In this document: positions 47,774-58,929 of the stretch, piece after piece
How the letters are laid out: every line of letters starts with the position of its first letter
Numbering within the stretch: the stretch's first letter is position 1
Assembly: GCA_028554795.2 (NCBI GenBank)
Contig: CM068838.1
Location: forward strand, 132,371,768 to 132,435,767
DNA length: 64,000 nt
Direction: 5' to 3'
DNA from: Sinohyriopsis cumingii
Taxonomy: Eukaryota; Mollusca; Bivalvia; Unionida; Unionidae
Position numbers and translations under genes: made by a program
The notes under the pieces: model-generated
Database searches by the model: none
What the model was told of the DNA's origin: nothing
Seen by the model: the letters and a program-made list of their open reading frames with translations, nothing else

Positions 47774-49001
47774 GAGTAGACAGAATAGAAAGTGCTATCC
47801 CTGGATTCCTATAGAAGAATGATTGATAATAGTAGGCAGAATTAATATTTTTAATACTGTCATACAGGTTAGAGAATTTTTAATTCATACTCTATGGAGA
47901 TTCGAACCCAGGTCCACAGGTAAACAGCACCCATCACCTTGCCTGCACACACAAGCCCATATTCCCTCACGACTAAGCACACATCACCAAAAAATGATGT
48001 TACTCAGTTGGTGTTCTATGCACTTGTGTCACAAGGTGTCACATGATTGTATTGATCTTTAAGGAGTTCCTATCAAGCATCAGTGTTATGGTGAAAAGTC
48101 TAATTTACACATGCTCAGTCTCCAGCTTACTCTGGTAATGACCCCCATCCATCACATTGATGTATGCTTGGATGGGGGATTATTTGGTTGCATATTTTGT
48201 TATGATTACAAAGGCAGCAGGGGTCATCAGTAATTGGTACTGTTGTAAAAGGCAGATGTTCATGCAGAGTGATTGATTCCATTACCTTCGAAATACTTTT
48301 CTCAAGAAATCTATCTTCAGTCTGTTTTCTCGTGTCACATATCAGAATGATCATGTTTACAAGAAGATTCTAGGTTTGTTAAATAATGACTGAAAACCTG
48401 TATCTAGGCACTGGCTTTGATTTATGTTATTACTGTTGTCATGTGTACATTATTACATGTCTTATCTTGAAATTTGTTTTTCATCTACAGTTCTTTTTTC
48501 ATTTGCCCAACCAGAAATGGGTAGGGATGTCCAAATTAAGTTGGTGTGTGTTTTCACTTTTCAAGCACTAGTGTTTTAAGGCATTTGTGTGTCATGTTTT
48601 GTTTTTAAAACTCACTCAACAATTTATATTTTCTCTTAAGTAATCTAGCCCATATTTTTGGTAATGTATGCATTTTAATTAATGAATTAATTTAAATAAT
48701 TTGTTAAGTAATGTATATATTTTCATTAATTGGATATTTTATGGCAAATTCCAGATTGTCTATAACTTTTGATACTGTTTTCAGGTACCTTAATTTTGGA
48801 CAGTGTTTTAAATAATGCTGTCTATGCACTGATATATTTGATCACAACTGTAGTTGTAAGATGATAGGACAAGAGTGACAGAACAATAATGCTTTCTTAA
48901 CAAACTGGAAGAATGGTTTGTAGATTTGTGCATGGAAAATGCCTTTCCTGACTGGTGGTCTTCCAAACTAGTGATCTTTCAAGTAAAGTTTAACTGTATG
49001 C

Positions 49002-49002
<1 letters not shown>

Positions 49003-49034
<32 letters not shown>
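49003..49034. repeat. GT dinucleotide microsatellite
   Basis: About 28 bp of alternating TG/GT. Confidence 0.9.
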
Positions 49035-49323
49035 CATGCCATTCCTCTTGAAGTAGTCACTGAAGATGTGTGTGTGTTTTGCGATTCCTCTTGAATTAGT
49101 CACTTAATATTGACAGTGACTGAACGGCACTTGACTTTTGATAATTATTTCCCCAATTCCCTCTCTATTAAGCAGAGTGGAAAGATTTGAGGCAGTATGT
49201 TATTGGCGATGTTTAATTAATCTGTCTTAGTATCAGACAGGATACCTGTGGAGCAGGTGAAGGTACATGATGACTGCCAGCTACATGGACACAAAAGTTG
49301 AGACAGTGCTCTTCTGAAAGAGC

Positions 49324-49980
49324 AAATTTAAACCATAAACCGGTACAGTACCACCCCTCATGGGCAGTCACTTAATGGACACCTACAATTTGGATAAATT
49401 TAAACCATGAACAGGTACTGTACCACCCCTCATGGGCAGAAACTTAATGGATTTATACAATTTTGATAAATTTAAACCATAAACCGGTACAGTACCACCC
49501 CTCATGGGCAGTCACTTAATGGACACGTACAATTTGGATAAATTTAAACCATAAACAGGTACAGTACCACCCCTCATGGGCAGTCACTTAATGGGCACGT
49601 ACAATTTGGATAAATTTAAACCATAAACTGGTACAGTACCACCCCTCATGGGCAGTCACTTAATGGACACATACAATTTGGATAAATTTAAACCATAAAC
49701 AGGTACAGTACCACCCCTCATGGGCAGTCACTTAATGGACACGTACAATTTGGATAAATTTAAACCATAAACAGGTACAGTACCACCCCTCATGGGCAGT
49801 CACTTAATGGACACGTACAATTTGGATAAATTTAAACCATAAACAGGTACAGTGCCACCCCTCATGGGCAGTCACTTAATGGACAAATACAATTTGGATA
49901 AATTTAAACCATAAACTGGTACAGTACCACTCCTCATGGGCAGTCACTTAATGGACACATACAATTTGGAGAAATTTAAA
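49324..49980 (+). repeat. Minisatellite, 72-bp unit, about 9 copies
   Basis: Unit AAATTTAAACCATAAACAGG, TACAGTACCACCCCTCATGG, GCAGTCACTTAATGGACA and CGTACAATTTGGAT. Each unit carries the palindrome GGTACAGTACC. Copies are more than 90% alike by eye. Confidence 0.95.
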
Positions 49981-50899
49981 TATATTGAAAGTAAAAAACT
50001 AAAGTAGGTTGTACAAGCACACAATTAAGATGAAAAGAAAAATTGCTGTTGGCATTTTCCCATGTGTGACAGATGTACTCGATTTCCTGTTGTGATGCTG
50101 CTATCAAGTCCATTTTAATCATGTATCATGTTTTACATATTTTTAACTGTTAATTAATGGCCTGTCATTAATCCTACAGTATTTTGAGAACTTTTTATTT
50201 TTAATTGGCAACGTGAAGCTGTTATTGTGTCACAGTGGCGTTAAGTGCTAGAATTTTTAATTGATAATTTATAAAACAGAGGGATAAACAATTGCAATTT
50301 GGTACATGTACATCAGTCTGTGTTAGATGACCATTAATTTTAGTCCTGTTCCTTTGAATTTGATGGATTGGTTAGAAGTGAATAAAATATTTATTGCAAT
50401 AGATTTTTCAAGATCTCCTTCAAGTATTTAGTGATTGGCCATTGGATTCTGAAAGAAAACTGCATTGCTTCCTGTGAGTAAAAAAAAATTTGCTTTGATG
50501 ATCAGTTATAGGGGCCTACCCGAAATGTATATTTGAAAGAAAAATTGTATTTAGAACTTGGAATAAATTATGTACAGTATATGGTTATCACATTTTTGTT
50601 TGGGGGGGGAGGGGGGCTAAAAATTTGGTAATGAACAAGCCGTTTCAAATGTAGTGATTCAAAGCAGCTAGCTAATGTGTTGGAATCATTTCACAAACTG
50701 TCATTTAAATTTACATGTGCAAGATTTGTATATGGTCTGAACTCAACCTGTATACATTCTATAAAAATGATAACTTGTATTTATTTAAGGACACGGTTGT
50801 TTTGGGTGGGGGATTAAGGTAGGGAATGGTTTTCGTAAATCCTAAATTCATTGAATATAGTGGGAATTCACGCTTATCTCATGTATGAGTGTAGTTATT

Positions 50900-51160
50900 G
50901 ATTTGCAGACATTACTCTTATAAGTGACCTATACTTAATTTATTAGTGAAATGCCAAATTAAGTATATGTCACTTATAAGTGACCTATAAGTGTACCAAA
51001 TGCGTATAGCTCATATTTCACATAAAAGTCAAGTACTTCATTTATAAGTAAATGCCTAATTTGCATATAAAATCCTAATCCTTCAACTATATTTCATTTA
51101 TAAGTGACCTACAAGTAAACAGACTAGTCACTTATAAGCCCTTTATAAGTAATGGACATA
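50900..51160. repeat. Cluster of TTATAAGTGACCTA-type short repeats, direct and inverted
   Basis: CTTATAAGTGACCTATA occurs at about 50918 and 50970 and TTTATAAGTGACCTACA at about 51099; related TTATAAG copies follow at about 51131 and 51144. TACTTAATT and AATTAAGTA face each other at 50932 and 50954. It looks like a small decayed foldback or a local repeat cluster. Confidence 0.5.
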
Positions 51161-52016
51161 ATCAATCTACGTGACACATATATATATCTTCCTTAATGAA
51201 GGATATACCTTGTCAGTAAATGTTTTCCATGTTAAATAGAAAGAAATTTAGTTTGTATTGAAGTTGATTGAGATATTCCATCACTTTTTTTATTACATGT
51301 CCATTTAATATTGTTCATTCTAGTTTTCGAGATGGATGTTCTATATCCATTCCTTTTATTATTACTTTGAAGTCATCTCTCTCAGCTCTTACTTTTGCTT
51401 GACTATCTATGATCATGGCTTTTGATTTGGATGCATTTATCTTGATACATGTACTGTTGTGGTCACATCAGTTATTTATTTTTGCCAAATCTTTGTTTAA
51501 TTTAGTTTATACATCTGCCTTGGTGTTTAAAAGTCCTTTTTGTAGATAACTGAATTTTCTGTGCAGAAACCATTTTTCTTTTAGTCACTATATCCATGAC
51601 CTATGCATTTATTGTTCTGAAATCATTTTTTTCATTCAGTTAAAATGACCTTGACATTTGACCTGTTGAGCTTTAAGGCAGTAGCATTAGTTTTTGCCCC
51701 ATGTGCGAGTCATCCCCAAAGTTTGGTAACTGTAGAAGATGGAGAACTTAAGTTAGTGTTTATAAACCATTTTTGTCCATTAAGTTATAGTGACCTTTGA
51801 CTTTAGAGTTTTTTTTAGTCAAAAATCATTAGAGTTCTTTCTCCCCCAAGAAAAAGGCATCCATAAGATTTGGTCACTGTAGAAATTGGGCAGCTTGAAA
51901 TATTGTGTAGAAAAGAAATGGCAGGAAACACATGGACAGGTGAATGGACAACATTCTAGCATACTACTACACATCACCTTAATGTGGGTATCTAAACAAT
52001 CACTCATGTTAACACA
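51161..52016. other. No gene recognised
   Basis: Phrases TGACCTTGACATTTGACC and TTATAGTGACCTTTGACTTT recur at about 51650 and 51785 with related flanks, suggesting an old degenerate repeat of about 130 bp. Confidence 0.4.
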
Positions 52017-52606
52017 TTAACCCCTGGAGCTTTTTGTCATTTTTGCCTTAAAATCAAGTAGGAAACACATTTTGAAAGCTATTTCTGAATAGACTTGAAA
52101 ACACCAAATCCCTGGTCATCTTCCAATAACATACTGCCTAGTGGTGTTAGAAACATCGATTTTTGTTGGCTATTTGACTCGCGCATGAGCAGAAGGGTAA
52201 AAGTTGGACTTCTTTTTATTTTTTGCTAAAAGGAGCCATTATTTTTGTATGGAAACCACTCTTTATTCCAAATGCCCATCTTATCCTACTTTTTGCAAAG
52301 GCTCATCTGTCTGTTTGCAGTTCATACCGGTTTGCCTTAGATCTGAGACCAAAAAGTCTAAAATCCAAACACAAAATCAGATTCCGACCACAATCAGATT
52401 TTCGGTAAAAAAAAGTCGGGTCCAAAAAATGAAGTTTTTCTATCTGTATTTTGTAGTGCAACTAGATATTCCAGATTATTTGATATCATTGTAGAGCTAC
52501 ATCTGTCTACCTTTTTATAATACCACCCACTTTAGTGTATCATGCATTACCATGGCGCTACAGAGCTTGGCAGTAGGCTACTACCTCCTGCCCCATAAAG
52601 TGTTAA
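52017..52606. mobile_element. Possible TTAA-flanked piggyBac-like element (590 bp)
   Basis: The left end reads TTAACCCCTGGAGC and the right end (reverse complement) TTAACACTTTATGGGG. The ends share only TTAAC-C-T, so the inverted repeat is weak. The interior is richer in G+C than its surroundings and lacks a recognisable transposase. Tentative. Confidence 0.4.
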
Positions 52607-53483
52607 GGACTCACTTATTGACCATTATAAGTGACAGCCTTTAGATTCAGTGTAATTTCACACTAAGAGCATATCTATAAAAATAATATAGAAAATATTT
52701 ATCCTACACTCTGAAGACAACTGTGGTTTCCTTATTCCTTATAGCTGTATATATCAGGTTAATTGCCTCTATAGAATGCCATAAAGTTACCTTCCTGATC
52801 ACCCATTCTTCATTAGAAAATTTATCTTTCTACTAGAATAAAAATTCAGGTTTTCTTGTTTCTATATAACCATGTTGCCTGCTTGTGTAACTAAAATAAA
52901 AACAGTTTTCTTCAATGTCAGCTGTAACAAAACTTAAAATTTTATGAACTTTAAGTACATGTTTCAATGTTAAGAATTAACTGCATTGACAGTGCTGACT
53001 TTGGTTTGGTCAGTATGTGTCTGATTGGTCCCCTTAATTTGGGAACCACCTAAAAACTTAATGTTTTGAAAAAAGCAAAACAGTATTTGGAACAAGTACA
53101 CCAATAATTACCACAATCATTTCCTAAAGCCCCATGGTCATTAGTCAATACTTCCATCTCAACAGACAACATAAGTGTGTTATCAGCAAAGCTTCTGATT
53201 TCAGCCTTTATCACCAATGACAAGATAATAAAACCAGAATGGATCTAGCCAGATGAAACAAAGACTTTCATACAGTAGTAGCTATTTGTAACCAGATGAA
53301 ACAAAGACTTTTTGTAACCATACAAGTACTTGACTATGATATGGTTAAGAATCCCATTTCTCAGTGTACTGATTTTAATTATAGATTACCATATTTTATT
53401 CATGTTTTTTGGAGAGCAAAATGAATTTACTTTACTTTCTGTCAACGAAAAACACAGACACAATATTAGACTATGCTTTAAGT
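52607..53483. other. No gene recognised
   Basis: AT-rich. A 22-bp direct repeat (AACCAGATGAAACAAAGACT type) lies near 53249-53310. Confidence 0.45.
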
Positions 53484-53548
53484 CGCAATGAGGGCCTCAA
53501 GGTAGATTAGGTCTTAGCTATTTGTGTTACCCTCTTTAAATAAGGTCA

Positions 53549-53588
<40 letters not shown>

Positions 53589-53590
53589 GA
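53484..53590 (+). mobile_element. 5'-truncated LINE 3' tail
   Basis: GAGGGCCTCAAGGTAGATTA, then GTTACCCTCTTTAAATAAGG and a long TTA-repeat tail match the 3' ends at 20.9 kb and 44.4 kb. Only the last hundred or so bases are present. Confidence 0.6.
53549..53588. repeat. TTA trinucleotide microsatellite (LINE tail)
   Basis: About thirteen ATT units. Confidence 0.9.
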
Positions 53591-53803
53591 TAATGCAAAA
53601 GAATCACAGTTTACATGTACATTGTTGAATCAGATCTGACATTATTTACATAGTTATCCAGTTTATTTCATTCCACAAGAAAATGCAATCATAGTGAAAA
53701 ACAAATCTTCACATGTGAAGCAAGAGACTCTACAATGTCTTAATGTCATACCAGCAGCAACAACACCGTTTATATTCCAATACTTTTAAATTCATAACAA
53801 TAT

Positions 53804-56690
53804 GTAAAAACACATGAAATAAGTATACTAAAAACACATGAAATAAGTATTCTAAAAGCACATGAAATAAGTATACTAAAAACACATGAAATAAGTATAC
53901 TAAAAGCACATGAAATAAGTATACTAAAAACATGAAATAAGTATTCTAAAAGCACATGAAATAAGTATTCTAAAAGCACATGAAATAAGTATACTAAAAG
54001 CACATGAAATAAGTATACTAAAAACACATGAAATAAGTATTCTAAAAGCACATGAAATAAGTATACTAAAAACACATGAAATAAGTATTCTAAAAGCACA
54101 TGAAATAAGTATACTAAAAACACATGAAATAAGTATTCTAAAAGCACATGAAATAAGTATACTAAAAACACATGAAATTATACTAAAAAGACATGAAATA
54201 AGTATTCTAAAAGCACCTGAAATAAGTATACTAAAAACACATGAAATTATACTAAAAAGACATGAAATAAGTATTCTAAAAGCACATGAAATAAGTATAC
54301 TAAAAACACATGAAATTATACTAAAAACACATGAAATAAGTATTCTAAAAGCACATGAAATAAGTATACTAAAAACACATGAAATAAGTATTCTAAAAGC
54401 ACATGAAATAAGTATACTAAAAACACATGAAATAAGTATACTAAAAGCACATGAAATAAGTATTCTAAAAGCACCTGAAATAAGTATACTAAAAACACAT
54501 GAAATAAGTATTCTAAAAGCACATGAAATAAGTATACTAAAAACACATGAAATAAGTATACTAAAAGCACATGAAATAAGTATACTAAAAACATGAAATA
54601 AGTATTCTAAAAGCACATGAAATAAGTATTCTAAAAGCACATGAAATAAGTATACTAAAAGCACATGAAATAAGTATACTAAAAACACATGAAATAAGTA
54701 TTCTAAAAGCACATGAAATAAGTATACTAAAAACACATGAAATAAGTATTCTAAAAGCACATGAAATAAGTATACTAAAAACACATGAAATAAGTATTCT
54801 AAAAGCACATGAAATAAGTATACTAAAAACACATGAAATTATACTAAAAAGACATGAAATAAGTATTCTAAAAGCACCTGAAATAAGTATACTAAAAACA
54901 CATGAAATTATACTAAAAAGACATGAAATAAGTATTCTAAAAGCACATGAAATAAGTATACTAAAAACACATGAAATTATACTAAAAACACATGAAATAA
55001 GTATTCTAAAAGCACATGAAATAAGTATACTAAAAACACATGAAATAAGTATTCTAAAAGCACATGAAATAAGTATACTAAAAACACATGAAATAAGTAT
55101 ACTAAAAGCACATGAAATAAGTATTCTAAAAGCACCTGAAATAAGTATACTAAAAACACATGAAATAAGTATTCTAAAAGCACCTGAAATAAGTATACTA
55201 AAAACACATGAAATAAGTATACTAAAAACACATGAAATAAGTATACTAAAAACACATGAAATAAGTATTCTAAAAGCACCTGAAATAAGTATACTAAAAA
55301 CACATGAAATAAGTATTCTAAAAGCACCTGAAATAAGTATACTAAAAAGACATGAAATAAGTATACTAAAAACACATGAAATAAGTATTCTAAAAGCACC
55401 TGAAATAAGTATACTAAAAACACATGAAATAAGTATTCTAAAAGCACATGAAATAAGTATACTAAAAACACATGAAATAAGTATTCTAAAAGCACCTGAA
55501 ATAAGTATACTAAAAACACATGAAATAAGTATTCTAAAAGCACATGAAATAAGTATACTAAAAACACATGAAATAAGTATTCTAAAAGCACCTGAAATAA
55601 GTATACTAAAAACACATGAAATAAGTATTCTAAAAGCACATGAAATAAGTATACTAAAAACACATGAAATTATACTAAAAAGACATGAAATAAGTATTCT
55701 AAAAGCACCTGAAATAAGTATACTAAAAACACATGAAATTATACTAAAAAGACATGAAATAAGTATTCTAAAAGCACATGAAATAAGTATACTAAAAACA
55801 CATGAAATAAGTATTCTAAAAGCACCTGAAATAAGTATACTAAAAACACATGAAATAAGTATTCTAAAAGCACCTGAAATAAGTATACTAAAAACACATG
55901 AAATAAGTATTCTAAAAGCACATGAAATAAGTATACTAAAAACACATGAAATTATACTAAAAAGACATGAAATAAGTATACTAAAAACACATGAAATAAG
56001 TATTCTAAAAGCACCTGAAATAAGTATACTAAAAAGACATGAAATAAGTATACTAAAAAGACATGAAATAAGTATACTAAAAACACATGAAATAAGTATA
56101 CTAAAAACACATGAAATAAGTATACTAAAAACACATGAAATAAGTATACTAAAAACACATGTAATTATACTAAAAAGACATGAAATAATTATACTAAAAA
56201 GACATGAAATAAGTATTCTAAAAACACATGAAATAAGTATACTAAAAGCACCTGAAATAAGTATACTAAAAAGACATGAAATAAGTATACTAAAAACGCA
56301 TGTAATTATACTAAAAAGACATGAAATAAGTATACTAAAAAGACATGAAATAAGTATACTAAAAACGCATGTAATTATACTAAAAAGACATGAAATAAGT
56401 ATACTAAAAAGACAAGAAATAAGTATACTAAAAAGACATGAAATAAGTATACTAAAAACACATGTAATAAGTATACTAAAAAGACATGAAATAAGTATAC
56501 TAAAAAGACATGAAATAAGTATACTAAAAACACATGAAATAAGTATACTAAAAACACATGAAATAAGTATACTAAAAACATGAAATAAGTATACTAAAAA
56601 CACATGAAATAAGTATACTAAAAAGACATGAAATAAGTATACTAAAAACATGAAATAAGTATACTAAAAACACATGAAATAAGTATACTG
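53804..56690 (+). repeat. Large minisatellite, 24-bp unit, about 120 copies, with higher-order structure
   Basis: Unit ACATGAAATAAGTATACTAA plus AAAC, with the variant TATTCTAAAAGC and rarer GACATG, CACCTG and 17-bp CATGAAATTATACTAAA forms. The 24-bp length keeps all frames in step, and the reverse strand lacks stops, producing long hydrophobic pseudo-proteins (up to 688 codons) made of FSILISCV/FLVYLFHV octapeptides. A rare 22-bp unit at 53926 recurs at 54587, and the unit order after both is the same for about 590 bp. Confidence 0.97.
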
Positions 56691-57510
56691 GTTTCTAAAG
56701 GATTCAATGGAAGTATAAAGTGTTCATTGACTTTGGGACTAAATGACCATGTGGTGTTCTCTTGTCAAAGCCTTGTGTGCCATCTTGTGGCATGATAAAG
56801 GATGAACAAGTGCATCATCCCAAAATAGAGGCACAAAATGCATCGTGACGCATTGCAAATGAAACAATGCATCGTGCAGTATGTATTGGTTTGGAGACAT
56901 TGACTTGACAATTCATTGCAAAACTAAACTTTCAATGTGATAAAAATCATGCAACACATTTTCGAGGCTGCAAATATGGAAAATATCATATTCACGAAGA
57001 TTAGTGGAAATTTCTGGTTGATAAATGGTACATTATGGTCAGAAATAATGCTTTATTCCCTCCCAGACTTTGATCAATGAATATTTGAATAAATGTTGTT
57101 TGTCTCGAGATACCGGCATTTATAATGATGCCTGATTTCATTGTACCCACCCTACTAAATAATGTAGAGAAGCACTATGATCTATGTGAGTAAATTGGAG
57201 AATTAAGAATGACACCAGTCTGTTAAGATATTTGGGTATGCTTAGTGTTTATTATTCTTATTATTTAGAGTTATCCATTTACAGTACAAAAGGAAAGAAA
57301 ATTATAGTTTTTAATGGATATTCTAAGAATATGTATGATGATGTGTAATGTTATAGGGTACATAATCTCACTTCCAGTATGCTGCATCACAAAGAAGCAG
57401 AAATAACTGACTTGAATCAATACTAATGGGTTCAAAGAATCGTCATGATAATGATGTACATTGATAAGACCAGATTTCACCATTGACTAGAGATTTAAAT
57501 CAGTCAACAC
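56691..57510. other. No gene recognised
   Basis: Separates the 24-bp array from the third-type SINE. AATGCATCGTG occurs twice near 56836 and 56867. No coding signature. Confidence 0.5.
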
Positions 57511-57650
57511 CGCTATGGTGGCCTAGTGGTTAGAACATCCACCTCAGATGTGGGAGGATGCAAGTTTGAACCCTCCCGGCTGTACATTTTCTGAGGTTAT
57601 ACTTGGAATTTTTACCTAAAACCTTGGACATCTGAGGTTTTTCCATGGTT
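57511..57650 (+). mobile_element. tRNA-headed SINE, third type, extent uncertain
   Basis: A tRNA-like head (TGGTGGCCTAGTGGTTAGAA, GTTTGAACCC B box) is followed by a body unlike families A and B (CATTTTCTGAGGTTATACTT, CCTTGGACATCTGAGG). The 3' end and target duplication were not identified. Confidence 0.55.
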
Positions 57651-57811
57651 TTCCTAGGAAATGTGAAATGTTCCACTCAGATATGTAGTATTAGGATAAT
57701 GGCAATGAAGAGTTTAAAAGTGAAGTATATTTTTCCAGAAACTTCAAAACATGCTCTAAGATCAACAAAGTGTAATTTTCCCTATTATGACAGAAAACAA
57801 ATTATAGATAC

Positions 57812-58912
57812 TCCACTTAGTGATGATGCCCGTGGAATTACATCTTGATTGATGATGTCCATGGAATTACCTCTTGAGTGATGATGTCCATGGTATTACC
57901 TCTTGAGTGATGATGCCCATGGTATTACCTCTTGAGTGATGATGTCCATGGTATTACCTCTTGAGTGATGATGCCCATGGAATTACCTCTTGAGTGATGA
58001 TGCCCATGGAATTACCTCTTGAGTGATGATGTCCATGGAATTACCTCTTGAGTGATGATGTCCATGGTATTACCTCTTGAGTGATGATGTCCATGGAATT
58101 ACCTCTTGAGTGATGATGTCCATGGTATTACCTCTTGAGTGATGATGTCCATGGAATTACCTCTTGAGTGACAATGTCCATGGTATTACCTCTTGAGTGA
58201 CAATGTCCATGGTATTACCTCTTGAGTGATGATTTCTATGGTATTACCTCTTGAGTGATGATGTCCATGGTATTACCTCTTGAGTGATGAAACCCATGGA
58301 ATTACCTCTTGAGTGATGATGCCCATGGTATTACCTCTTGAGTGATGATTTCTATGGTATTACCTCTTGAGTGATGATGTCCATGGAATTACCTCTTGAG
58401 TGATGATGTCCATGGTATTACCTCTTGAGTGCTGATGTCCATGGTATTACCTCTTGAGTGATGATGCCCATGGAATTACCTCTTGAGTGATTATGCCCAT
58501 GGACCTACCTCTTCAGTGATGATATCCGTGGAATTACCTCTTGAGTGATGATGCCCATGGAATTACCTCTTGAGTGATTATGCCCATGGACCTACCTCTT
58601 CAGTGATGATATCCATGGAATTACCTCTTGAGTGATGATGCCCATGGAACTACCTCTTGAGTGATGATGCCCATGGAATTACCTCTTGAGTGATGATGCC
58701 CATGGAACTACCTCTTGAGTGATGATGTCCATAGAATTACCTCTTGAGTGATGGTGTCCATCGAATTACCTCTAGAGTGACGATGTCCATGGAATTACCT
58801 ATTGAATGATGATGTCCATGGAATTACCTCTTGAGTGATGATGCCAATGGAATATTACCTCTTGAGTGTTGATGTCCATGGAATTATTTCTTGAGTGATG
58901 ATGTCCATTAAA
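57812..58912 (+). repeat. Minisatellite, 29-bp unit, about 38 copies
   Basis: Unit ATTACCTCTTGAGTGATGAT plus GTCCATGGA, with GTCC/GCCC and GGAA/GGTA variants. One block of about 110 bp with CTACCTCTTCAGTGATGATA is repeated at 58500 and 58590. The left edge lies beside the third-type SINE and the right edge beside the 59-kb LINE. Confidence 0.95.
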
Positions 58913-58929
58913 CAACATGGTCTCAACAT

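Larger units (their letters stand above)
47606..49323. other. No gene recognised; microsatellites only
   Basis: Apart from the GA/ACAG and GT runs, AT-rich sequence with no coding signature. 45677-46199 and 46461-47332 are similar. Confidence 0.5.

Noticed and set aside
53924..56651. Long hydrophobic frames of 302 and 688 codons that look like membrane proteins
   Set aside because: They are translations of the 24-bp array; no start context, no unique sequence, no conservation signal.
57812..58912. CRISPR array look-alike with a 29-bp period
   Set aside because: There are no variable spacers between repeats; units are contiguous, and the genome is clearly animal.
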